Shown in pieces: positions 36,501 through 47,525 of a stretch of 64,000 bases of DNA. The stretch spans positions 34,788,801-34,852,800 of the forward strand of contig OU744734.1 in assembly GCA_916613615.1 (NCBI GenBank), given 5' to 3'. How positions within the stretch are numbered: position 1 is the first letter of the stretch; each line of letters starts with the position of its first letter. The notes under the pieces are model-generated. The model was not told the DNA's origin. It worked only from the letters and a program-made list of their open reading frames with translations, and made no database searches. Position numbers and translations under genes: made by a program. Source of the DNA: Steromphala cineraria (Eukaryota > Mollusca > Gastropoda > Trochida > Trochidae).

Positions 36501-39500
36501 GGAAGGAACCGTGCTTATTTGTAAAATTTGCAAAGTTTCTTCTATGATTTTGTGTTCTACTTGAAATTTAATTCTGACAATTATGAAAAGAGCAAATACT
36601 CACTTTTGGGAAGAATAAGTCATTTATTTTAAGTAAACAAACATAAAATCATGAGATAACCTATAGACTGCTTTGTAAACGTATAAATCGTGCATCTGGG
36701 CAAACAACCTTTTCCGTCTTTCTCACAGTTAAAACCAAGATCGCTATCTTATTTATATATATTTGTTAAATACATGAGTAAAGTTTATCTTTATCTTTGA
36801 TAAAACCTTAATAAATTTTACCTCAAATGCATTACTAATAATAAGGAAAGAAAATACCCACAGCCTTGGGAAAGGAGTAGGCATAGAAGTATTCCTTGTA
36901 ACCGTCCATCCAGACTTCCGCTACTCGCATGGAATTGTTGTAGAGTGGCGAACCCCCTGGCCACAGTATCGGGTTCGTTTGACGGAATAAATGGCTCACT
37001 TGAGAGCATGGTAGTACCTCTATCGTACCATTGCACATCCATACCTGTATGGAATAAGATTTATTACAAAAAAAGGATTTCGTGTCATCAACCCGGGAAA
37101 TAAAAAGAAATTCTGAATTTCACGTAATTTGACGCAGAAATATATTCTTCATATAAATTTCTACAATTTATATTCAAAAAGTGCATATGCGGATAAAAGT
37201 TCTTGAAATCGGCTTTTGGCGGGAACGGATGAATAAACTACGTACTCCAAAACTAACTTTATCTACCCTGATAAAAAAAGTACCAGTGTCTTGTTTGTTT
37301 AATCTCATGCAAGTGTTCAGTATCTATTGGCGTACTAGTGAAGCAACCGGTCTAAATTGTACACCAAAACTGAATGTCTAAACTACTATTTGATAAGAAA
37401 GTAAGACTAAAGTTTCAGCTGATGATTAAGAAGCTTTTATGTTGAAGGTATGGACCGATCTTAAACAATATGCCTTTAAAATTATCATTAGATTTTATTT
37501 TGAAATTTTAAGTAAGCTTTTGTGGGCCGCGTGTTTGTTAAAAGATTAAATGAAAATATTCGTGCATATTAAAAATGCCCCTTGCAAGAAAACATAATAC
37601 ATACCATGTGATCATTTATATAGCATTTACCAAGGTCGAGTTATTAGCTAAACAATCTTACCACGGCTTAACAAGAATGGATTGTTTAATTTTAATACAT
37701 GCATACTTTACATTTTGGTCACTTACCTTAAAAGACAGTTCTATATTTTCTCCTCCCCAGTGGTCAAGCTTTGGGTCATAAGTCCCTAAAGTTTTAAACC
37801 ATTCTTTTGAAATTGCGAATAGACCACCGGGCATCGTTGGAGACCTACAATAAAGCAATAAAGTTCGTTAGGTATTTTTGGGATATTTTTGGCCAGACTT
37901 GGGAAATAGCCAATCAAATCATTTTCTCGCCACCTTCTCGATAACATTTCAAAGTCAAAATGATTTGATTGGCTATTTCCCAAGTCGGGCCGCGCAAGCG
38001 AATCTAGCTTCTGAGGCTCTGAGCCCAGGGTACAGATTAGTGGAGTTAGCGTAACGTTCGTACCCTGAGACAGGATGATGTTATACCTGACTGGATCTGA
38101 GTCCCTCTTGCGCCGATGGTTCTCGCTGACCCTCATTGGTCCCCAGGTGAAGGTCAAAAGGTCCCATTTGAAGACTCCAACATGTCGCTCTCCACCTCTG
38201 GAGTTCTGCGTTGCAAAAGTCTTGACATTTATTATAGGAATCACGGGGAATGGAGCTGCTCTCGGGTTCTCCTTGATTCTGGCCAGTAACGGTTCCAACC
38301 ATCCTAGAGAAAGTCAAATAAGCAAAAGTGTCATTTGATCGGAAGGTAACGATTGTTGCCGGAATGTATCAATGTAAAGCTAATAAACTTCGTTGAAGGT
38401 TTTATAAGTCGAGATTATTATTCAAAACCTGACAATGACCCGCACCAATCAGTCAAACAAAATTTTCAAAATTAATCAAAAGAAGCCAGAATGGTACATG
38501 ATAATTTTTGATAGCTTATAACCAGTGTCCATGTAAACTTGGCGTGTTAATTTTGCCATTACTAATGAATATAATTATTTTAAAAAAATGCCATTTTAAT
38601 TTTCTTATATTGATTATGCCATTTACGTTCCCATCAAAGCAAAATGATATATGATGAAAATCGATGAGTGGATCTTTAACTATTTTGTGGTTTGTTCTGA
38701 TACTGCTTTTAATCAGGATAGTTGACTTAACGAGAGATGCACATATGCAATCAATTATGACACAGGTCAATACATTGTAGACGGTAATTCAATTCATGTT
38801 AGATATCAACCAAATACTACTCTTGCATGATTCAAACTATATCGTACGCTTTTGCCCGTTTGGTATAAATCGTTGTATCGTTAAAATTGTATTACACGTG
38901 TAACGTCTAGTATACTCTTATAAATGGTAGTTTGTTGACAAATCAACAAAGTTATATTTTACAAAAATGTCAATGTTGAAGTTGATATGTATTGCAGTTG
39001 TGACGTCACGTTGCTAGTACCTTGCGTCACAATGCTCTTCACCGAGTGAATTTTTTTACAAATCAGGTTCATAATTTTGTCGAAAGTTTATTTTATCTGC
39101 AAAATACAGACTACAGAATGTCTAGTACCCACACAAAAACAACGTGAAGAGAAGGCGATAGATTTGACAATATCATTGTTATGCGGATACAAGCATGAAA
39201 GTGTGAGCTAACATGTATTCTATTTTTCCGTATGTAAATAACAACAATTTATATCATAAATTCTTCATTCTTCTCTGTCCATGACGAATTCTACCATCCT
39301 GGGTATCCTTTTTTGTAGTAGATGTTGAAATAAAACACCGATTAAAATTTAGAAGGGGTGATTAAGAGGCTTGATATAAAGGTAAAAAAATATTTTACCT
39401 GGAAAGCATTCTATATGGGAGTCAAGAAACACCAAGATAGGGCCCACTGCCTGTTCGTAACCTAGCAACCGCGCTCGGATCAAACCCTGCCGTTTTTCAG

Positions 39501-42500
39501 CACGAACGATTTTGACCTTTGGTAATCGCTCCATGTAAAGGTCAAGTGGCGCCTTAAGATATTCTGAAAATAATATTATACATTTATGTGAATAAGACAT
39601 CAAATACGATTGTAATAGGGATGTTGGATAGACTGAAGAGGAAGGAGAATGATTTCATTGCCCGCCAAAAAAGTGACCCTCCCCTCATAGTATATGAAGG
39701 TGTATATCTAAAAATCAACTATTTTACTGGAGTTTGGTATTGTTTTCCTTTATCGTGCATAATGCGTATGCGATCAGACATCAAATCCCGCTTTTCAGTC
39801 AAACCCGAGGATGTTTTATCTGACCTATTAACCGACGAAATATTTAAGAATGAACTTTTTTCTCTATCATAGTTAAATTTTGTAAAACGAAAAGGTCAAT
39901 TGAAATTTTAAATTTTATTAAACTCCTTTTGAAATTCGAATTGAGAATCGGACTAATGCCTTTGAAATTGCATACACAAACAGCTATAAAATATGCATAC
40001 CGTAAGTTGAAAAATCGTCCACAAGAATTATCTCCTTAAGAAGATGCGCTGGAGACCTGTCAATAATGCTGTGTACAGAACGGAGAAGCACGGACCAAGC
40101 CTCGTTGTGGAAACAGATGATAACACTCGCCATTTGAAGATCTTGAGGGTACACCATAGTCTTGCATCTGAATAAAATCACAATCATAATTCATATAAAA
40201 CTATGTTAACTAACATTTATCAAAATACCTGAAACGTATCTTTCTAGAAACAGACATGTATTAATGCAGGGCAAATAGTAGAGTTTTTTGGGGGGTGCTT
40301 GGAAAGAAGTAAAAAGAATTCGCATTGTATGCTGTATTGCATCATGGATTGACTGTAAACGAGATATACCCCCAGATTGCATTGTTATTCAGTGAAAAGA
40401 ATAATTTTGCAGGTTTGTTTTAAGGACTTGAAGTTCTTTCAGATATTCAGAAAGGCCAGTTATATCTAACTTATAAACCGAAATATACAATAAAAAATTA
40501 TTACAAAAAAACCAAAAAAAAACTAAAAAAACTTATAAACCGAAAAACATCGGGATATATTACTATGATACACAAATAAAGAAGATAATAAATAATTTCA
40601 CAAGTAGTGGCCCACAGGATACAATTATAGCCTACGTATGAAAACAGATTAATAGAAGAAGCAATTTGTCTGTTAGTGAATCTGAAACTATACATTCAGT
40701 ATTACGACCTTAGTCATTTTACTATACGATACAAAGCAGCACTATGTAAAAGGTAAGGCAAAACAATTTGAACCCCTTTTTTATTTGAGAAACACAGTTA
40801 AGATAATCCATGTTTTAGTGGGTGATAATCATATAATGTAATAGGTAGAAAAAATCAAACAACGTAGTTTGTCGCTATTGACATTTCAATTAAATAACTC
40901 AAACAGAACCTAAACAGCTAAAAAATGTTATATTTTGCAAAACAACCTGCACATATTTACACTGTATCGATTGCATTGTTTAAAGTTTTCTTTATCAAGA
41001 TAAAGACTGAAAGATTCGGGTATAACAACATCAGCTGCATGTTGTGTACAATAACAAGACCTCTTTTAACTTTTTTTTATAGTTTGATGCTTTTGGGAAC
41101 CGAAGTTTATTTTATCACAAATCAAAGAGAAGTTAACTCTCGTATCTCGTTGGGTTTCTTGTCTGAGTACTGCTCTACGTTTTGCATATTGTATTAGCTG
41201 TTGAGCGAAGGGCACCTGATACGAACCCTATGAAACACTACTCAGATCACAAACACAGCGATGTACGAGATTTATGAGATCAAATGAATTTATACTTACT
41301 CTTCGAGTCGATTATCGTCCAACCGTCTGTGTACTGAAATTTTGTCACTCGCAAACTGGTTGAATGAATTTAATTTATAGCCTTTTTCGATTTCTCCTTT
41401 GTTCTTCTTTTCGTCTACTTCAAATGATCTTCCGTGTTCCCCTTTCAAAAGACATATGAACTATTGAGGTGATTAAAAAGCAAAGATGAAACGTTCAAGA
41501 TTATGTGAAGAGATTCCTACATGTAATCGTGCAAATGTGTCGTTTGACTTTAAAGAATCAATTGTAATTTTTTTCTTTACCAAAACAGCTTTAAGAAGAA
41601 AAATCAGAATTGTAGCTTGATTTTTATCATGTTGATATTTGACATTTAAAGAGCTACTCCGTGAATTTTTTAGGGGTCATATATGAAGTCGTGATTATGA
41701 TCGAACTGAACAATGACGCTCGTCAGTCAAATGTTATTTGGAAAATTAAAACTGGTGTTCATGTAAGTTGTAAGTGTGAATTTAGTTTCCCCGAACATAT
41801 ATTTATGATTGTTATTAGATTATTATTAAAACACTAATTTATCATACAATTTTCGTTTTAGGATGAACATATGAGGTTTTAAAAAATCATAAATCCTATC
41901 GTCAACGTTTGTTTCAAGGCAAAATAATATGTATTGAAAATAGGGTGTGGCTTTTTAATTGCTTTGCAAAGATTGTCTTTGAAATATGTCTCGTATTTCA
42001 TTCGTGACCTCATTAACAGATATGATTTCAAAATAACTCTTTTGTAACGTACCTGGGCCACCATCAAAGCTTTCCTCGACGAATGGCGGAAAAGTGATTT
42101 TTGATTTCACGTCATCTTGGAGGACTTTGCTGTCATCCTTTCTCGTCCCTTCTCTTCTTTCTATCCCTTGATCCTTTCCATTATTGTTTTCATGTTTCAT
42201 TACATTTTGGTCGTTATTTGAATCATCATTTCTATGTTCTGCGTTAAACACCAGTTTTTGTCTATTTGCTATATCAACGTGGTCTATGTCTTCCTTTTTA
42301 TAATCTTGAATTTTATTATTCTCATTATTGGTGTTTTTATCCAGTATAAGTTCCTTTGCATTTAAAAATGATAAATCTTCTTCAATTCCTTTTTTGACAA
42401 ATGTATCTTTAATGTCATGTGTACTGAAAGTAATTTGACAAAAAAAATATGTGAATATGATAAATGCTATAACCGCCAGGCGAAGGAATAACCTATGAAA

Positions 42501-42518
42501 TTTTCTCATGTTTGGCAA
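30543..42518 (-). CDS. GALNT: Polypeptide N-acetylgalactosaminyltransferase, copy B (11 exons, 647 aa)
   Basis: Paralogue of the copy A gene with the same exon structure and phases: 42518-42053, 41441-41300, 40167-40001, 39563-39399, 38303-38087, 37844-37727, 37044-36862, 34266-34147, 32281-32180, 31274-31152, 30683-30543. The total is 1944 nt. The four extra residues are in the stem encoded by exon 1. The signal anchor, [16 protein letters not shown] and the lectin motifs are all kept and no stop or frameshift was seen, so it should be functional. Exons 3, 4, 6, 7 and 8 encode the same residues as copy A. Replacements cluster in the second half of exon 5 (10 of 72 codons) and in lectin exons 9-10 (4 of 34 and 9 of 41). 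Intron 5 is shortened to 242 bases. Counts were made by eye. Confidence 0.92.
32498..32857. mobile_element. TTAA MITE 2, diverged
   Basis: Flanked by TTAA; the left end is 'ttaaagggacattaggacg' and the right end 'gcgtgctactgcccctttaa'. It lies in intron 8 of GALNT copy B, in a stretch that does not align with copy A. Confidence 0.85.
33466..33789. mobile_element. TA-flanked element with internal 'cggcgcttattagag' repeats
   Basis: The ends CCGTATTTCCTCTAATAAGC and the inverse are flanked by TA (33464-33465 and 33790-33791). Inside are about eight GC-rich units like 'cccggcgcttattagagg', in strong contrast to the AT-rich surroundings. Copy A has no insertion at this point (about 14894-14903). 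The TA target suggests a mariner-type element. Confidence 0.85.
35637..35695. repeat. Short dispersed repeat, private to copy B
   Basis: About 60 bases ('gtgagttaatgcttaacgcc...cattagcggcgg') are present here and absent from the copy A counterpart (about 16810). This is the inverse of the motif seen at about 1020 and 62670. Confidence 0.6.
35991..36355. mobile_element. TTAA MITE 3
   Basis: Full-length, with TTAA at both ends. The copy A empty site is 'ccatcctcttaagtcaagag' (about 17085-17104). Confidence 0.93.
37897..38077. mobile_element. Truncated foldback MITE in intron 5 of GALNT copy B
   Basis: Remainder of the element complete at 19610-19866 in copy A. The distal terminus and the rest of the intron are deleted; the gene-proximal end and the donor GTATAACAT remain. 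Confidence 0.85.
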
Positions 42519-43117
42519 ATGTCTTTTTGTATATTATCCCTTGAATGTCGTCCTGAAAGACAAAATAACACTATTAGAAACATTGAAGGAATAGTATGAT
42601 ATCATTGATAACACTCTTACAACATTTGAGGAATAATATGATATCATTGATAACACTAGTACTCTTAAAACATTTGAGGAATTATATGACATCCTTGATA
42701 TCATAGTATCAATTGGATGCTTAATTAAGAAATGACTACATAAAGTATTTGTCCTCACCCTTATAACCTGAAACTTGTAAGTTAAACGCGTTGAATTGGC
42801 AGCATTTGTGTAAACGCTATTATGCGACGGTTATTTTTTATAACCTCCACTTTAGGGTTCATTAAATGCACACATGCCACATGACCTTGTAAAATATCCA
42901 ATCAGAAGGATGCATATCGCTTGAATTTTAAATGTCTGAATTTATTACTCATTCACTGGTTGACATATGAAAAGTCTGATTCAGGCATGTTGCACGTGCA
43001 GCACAAGGATATTAACAAGGCTCGGATGTCAGGGAGATTCCGTTATTCCCGTGCTGCTTTTAGTTCGCCTGACTTTTCAAAGATTGACTGAATCAAGACG
43101 CTAATTTTCTAACGTGC

Positions 43118-43481
43118 TTAAAGGGGCAGTAGCACGTTTTTAGTGGGAATAGAAGGTGATGTCAGGAAAATTAAAATAAATGGTTCCAATTTAAAGACAA
43201 TGTATTAAAACTAAATGAAGCAGTAATAAATCAAATATATAATGTAAAGTTAAACCATGAGATTCCTTTTCTTACACAAAATGAATTAAAGGTGTTCACA
43301 CAAAAATGGCTGCCAATGGATTTTATGTGAATCTTTATAATTTGTTCTCTGACTATGGATGATTGGTTTGTGTAATGAGAGTTTTGACACTATCAAAGTA
43401 ATACATTTAGCAATAACTAACAATTATCAGTGAAAAATTGAAAAAATAAAATTGTCAAAAAACGTGCTACTGCCCCTTTAA
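43118..43481. mobile_element. TTAA MITE 4
   Basis: Full-length with perfect-looking ends. The copy A empty site is 'taacgtgcttaacgtatttt' (about 25054-25073). It lies upstream of GALNT copy B. Confidence 0.93.
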
Positions 43482-43610
43482 CGTAGCCTTTATTTGGACA
43501 GTGGACTTATCGCTGTTCTTCGAATAATGTAAAGCGCAACCTTACTAAGGGAACAACATAAACCGTTCAGCCTTTCGTTGGACTTTAAAGGGACAGTCCT
43601 ATCGGGGTAT

Positions 43611-43940
43611 GGAGCGCGGTGGTGTAGTGGTTAGCGTGTCTGCCTCTCACGCCAACGACCCGGGTTCGAATCCCAGTGGAGACACAAAAGATTTGTGACT
43701 TGGGTCGAAAGCTGTGTAGTGTCCTTGGGCAAGGCGTTTCATCCACATTGCACTCAGTCCACCCAACTGTACAATGGGTACCTGGTTATACGGTTGTACT
43801 GTCCGAAATGGACTCTCAGCGCAGGCAAGCAGCTTTGAAAAAGTACAATCCGTCAGGGTAATAGTGCACATTTGTGAATCGTCGGTGAGCAACTCGTAAG
43901 AGATGGATACTTGACGTAAAACTTATCATTATCATTATTA
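43611..43940 (+). mobile_element. tRNA-Glu-like SINE
   Basis: The head (43611-43683) has A-box 'tggtgtagtggttagcg', an anticodon-loop-like CTCTCAC as in tRNA-Glu(CTC), and B-box 'gggttcgaatccc'. A central region follows with 'ccttgggcaaggcg' and 'aatgggtacctgg', then a TTATCA-type tail. Copy A has the empty site ('tatcggggtatgtattgtcg', about 25182-25201). TATG occurs at both ends as a possible short target duplication. Confidence 0.9.
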
Positions 43941-44194
43941 TGTATTGTCGAAACGAAATTCATACGGCATTTAGTAAGTCTTGTCACCAAACAAAAGTTC
44001 TGATATCCAATCACTACATATAGTTTTTTTAATAATATTGTAAAATTAGCGGGTTTATTTCATGATTTCCAAAACAATTCAAAATAGCGATAACTTTAAC
44101 CATTATATCTCGCTGGTTGACTAACGGTTCAATATCATTGCAAGAAAATCAAACTTATCATCACAACTCCTTTAAAGTGATTATTGCTATACTC

Positions 44195-44925
44195 GCTCAG
44201 TAAAAATCATGAAAACCCCGGACATTTTTGGTAACAGATGTTGTTTTTGATTTGAGTTATATTTAGGATAAGGGCATGTATTCTTTGTTTACCAAAAAAA
44301 TGACCGTGTCCACTTTATTTTTTACGATATTTCTACTGACCTACTCAGGGGGCCGGGTCAGGTGACCTTTGAATTCCAGCCAATCAGCGACGAGCTAATA
44401 TTTTTTTTTTTTATATATGTAAAGGTGAAAGGTCAAAGAAATGCCCGTCTGATAAGATCCATGCAACTGCTGAAGTAAGCGATGTAACACTGTAACAAAA
44501 TAGCCTATGTAAAATCATCACTTTTGCAAATTTTGAATTTTGGCACTATCTAGAACAAATGACATACATAGTGTTTTTTAATTGAAAAGTACTCAGATAA
44601 AAAATTCAACTTGGTACGAGTGAAAGCTTCGATCTGTTTAAATGAGATTTTTTAGTAAGTTCACAACAAGTACCCGAGTCTTTTCAAAACAATAGTCAAA
44701 ATGGTTAGAATTACGAACGTAAAGTAATTTCTTTGTCGGGAAAGTAAAAATAAATGGTTCTAATTGAAAGATAATGTATCTGAACTAAATGAAGAAGTAG
44801 TAAATCAAATATATAATGTTAAGTTCAACCACGCGATTCCCTTTTCTACACAAGAAATGAATACAAGGCGTTACTTTTATGAAAATTGAAAAATTAAGAA
44901 AAAAACGCGTTCCCCATTGTCAAAT
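44195..44925. other. Non-homologous block private to copy B
   Basis: Copy A has a different, shorter sequence between its flanks (about 25645-25735). The block contains a TTAA MITE interior fragment ('aataaatggttctaattgaa', about 44750-44880) without ends. No coding sequence was seen. Confidence 0.6.
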
Positions 44926-45386
44926 TTAGTTTATAAAATTGATTTATGTAACCTTTATTACAGCAACCATAATTACATAATATATCAAATCTGAATCAAT
45001 TCCTGAGACATGTCAAGCACGTGTTACATAGAAAATATAGATCTATACGATATGAACGAGGCAAAATTTATGAACAAGCATGTTCAATAAAATACTCTGA
45101 GGCAAACTAATCTTTTCTGTATCACGCAAACAAATAATAAAAATATTATTACCTTAATTTTGGATCTATCCAAATTAACTGTTTCTTTGTATTTGTTTAT
45201 AAGAAAGCCATGTTTTTTTGCGAGGAAATGGTATATTTTATTGGTTTTGTTCGTTGGTAGATTTCATTAATGATAACTTATTTTCCAATATTAATGGCCA
45301 TCCAACAACAAATTGTTTTTATTGTTTTTATCAGACATGTTCTATCTTCTCATATCGGAGAACTGAATAATATCGGTAATAAAGAG

Positions 45387-45527
45387 ATTATTACCCGAGG
45401 AAGTGTGTCATATGACTTTTACGAAACGAGTGTGAATTTTTGTATTTCCCTAGCGAGAGCGAGGGTTATACACAAATTTGCACGAGTTTCGTAAAAGTCA
45501 TTGTAACACATTGCCGAGGGTAATAAT
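45387..45527. mobile_element. Foldback MITE, 'attattaccc' family
   Basis: The arms 'attattacccgaggaagtgt...' pair with '...cgagggtaataat' over about 40 bases. Same family as 29759-29894. It interrupts the copy B counterpart of about 26145 in copy A. Confidence 0.82.
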
Positions 45528-45993
45528 TATTATAGCAACCATAATAACATATAATATATCCAATCCTGAAACTATGAATTGTCACTCCATTCGATGAGAT
45601 GAAGACCATTTAAAAGCACTTAGTTATATTGATCGGCATATTGCATTGATCATATAAATGTTGTGGTGCGTATTTATATATGTTGTGTGTGTGTCCTTTA
45701 ATATTTCGAATGTATATTAGAGTGTTATTATGACTTTTATTAGAAAATAACTTAAATAGTTTTAAACAGTGATTCTATCCTCCGAAAATACAACATTGCA
45801 GTTGAACAAATATTTTAATCTTAAACATTGATATCTTAAAGATAATCTCAATACGGCAACGGAAATTATATATGTTATGTGCAATATTTATCAATCAATT
45901 TTGCAACAAGCATTAATTGGGCTTGCAATATATCTTATTCCATAACAATTATCTCTAAAGCAATAAGCTTTAGTTTAGTGGATGCATTAGATT

Positions 45994-46354
45994 TTAAAGG
46001 GGCAGTAGCAGGTTTTTGAAAATTTCATATTTTTAAATTTTCACTGATAATTGGACGTTAATATTTAATGTATGGTTTTGATATTGTCCCAAATCTCCTT
46101 TCGCAAACCAATTATCCATAGTCAGAGAACGAATTACAAAGATATACGTGAAATCCATTGGCGGCCATTTTATGAATGAGCACCTTTAATTCATTTTGTG
46201 TAATAACAAGCGATGGCATGGCTGTACTTTACATTATATATTTGATTTATAACTGCTTCACTTAGTTTGAATACATTGTCTTTCAATCGAAACCATTTTC
46301 ATTTTCCTGACATCACCTTATATTCCCCCTAAAACGTGCTACTGCTCCTTCAAT
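45994..46354. mobile_element. TTAA MITE 5, inverted orientation
   Basis: Left end TTAAAGGGGCAGTAGCAGG; right end 'acgtgctactgctccttcaa', so the right TTAA has mutated. Copy A lacks it ('gcataagattctaagtggcc', about 26480). Confidence 0.88.
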
Positions 46355-47119
46355 AAGCGTCGAAGATATGAAAAGTTTAATGACGACAGACAAATTTCAA
46401 TCTAGCTATCAAGGTCTGGTGAGCCACAAATCTAAATAAATTTAGATCAACAAGTTTTTTATTAGGTCATACTGTTGTCATGATATAAAACCCGTTGATC
46501 TGAATTTGTTTAGATTTGGTGAGCCACATAAATCACTATTCTAATTAAATGTAGGTATATTCTGATCACGCTCGATGACATACAATAGGACCTCGTATAG
46601 CCCGGCTTATTGATGTTATCAGGTGTAAAACAAGAAACACACAATACCTTATCCTTAAGATGGGAAATGCTGTTGTCCCTTCACGAAGATAATATCCTTC
46701 ATTTATTTTAAGATTTTGCCAACATTTCGGCTCCACGTATCTAAAATATCGCAACAGCTTGAAGTTTTCGATCGAAACATTGATTTTCACGCCTCGATAT
46801 TTGAAATGCTCGATAGGGGCTGATCAACTTATCTTTGGCTAAGGAGCATGGATGTACATCACGTTCATTATCAAACTCCCCCAGATGTTCTATTTCAAAC
46901 GAAGAAGGACAATTGAACGGAATTACTGTTATTCTCAGGTAAGATGGATATAATTAAATGACTAATTTTGCATGGTCAAATTAAAAGATAAAAAATTACG
47001 GTTTCTTTTCATGTAAGCTTTTAAGAAAATTAATTTTGCTGAGATAATAATATCTTATTATCAAATTTTGTTTCAGGTTTCTCTCAAACGGAGGCCGTTT
47101 TAACAGACCAAACTTTGTA

Positions 47120-47525
47120 AAGTTTGATACAGGAATCACTAAAATTAATGTCAACTGGACAAACTTCAGAAAGTTCAAAACATTGTATGTTCATAACAAG
47201 AATAGTGACAAAACTCCAAAATCATGATATATAATACCTTTACTGAAGGATTTACGATGGCTTCCTATTGAAACGAGGATCAAGTTCAAATTCTTTGTTT
47301 GAAATACAAATGTCAAAATAATGCGGCACCAACATTCCTCTCAACTTGATAGAAGACTAAATCGCCACGAAAACTCTTCGATCTCAGGAATTAATCTTCT
47401 CAAAATATCGAAATATTGCTGCTAAAAAATGCTGCTCCTCGACTTTTGAACCAATTTGCTAATGTATAAAGGATGTCATCACCATTGAATGTTTAAATCG
47501 AAACTAAAAACTTTAATAATTCAAG
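47120..47525 (+). mobile_element. LINE reverse-transcriptase C-terminal relic
   Basis: Reads QLDKLQKVQN, then LRWLPIETRIKFK, KYKCQNNAAPTF and a terminal FKSKLKT in shifting frames. This is the typical order for the end of a Jockey/CR1-like LINE ORF2. Frameshifts and stops show it is dead. It marks the 3' edge of copy B, and copy A ends inside the same element. Confidence 0.75.

Larger units (their letters stand above)
27545..47270. repeat. Segmental duplication, copy B
   Basis: This is the direct tandem partner of 9562-27412. It carries its own GALNT gene plus five full TTAA MITEs, a tRNA-Glu-like SINE (43611), a TA-flanked element (33466) and other private insertions, which explain its extra length (about 19.7 versus 17.85 kb). 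Confidence 0.92.

Noticed and set aside
37786..38298. 170-residue - strand open frame joining GALNT exons 5 and 6
   Set aside because: It reads through the short intron 5 in a frame that does not match exon 6. Canonical GTATAA and AG sites and the copy A structure show it is an intron.
43611..43683. Functional tRNA-Glu gene
   Set aside because: The stems are imperfect and it is followed directly by a SINE body and tail, with an empty site in copy A.
45270..45494. 74-residue open frame in copy B
   Set aside because: It runs into a foldback MITE and has no counterpart in copy A.
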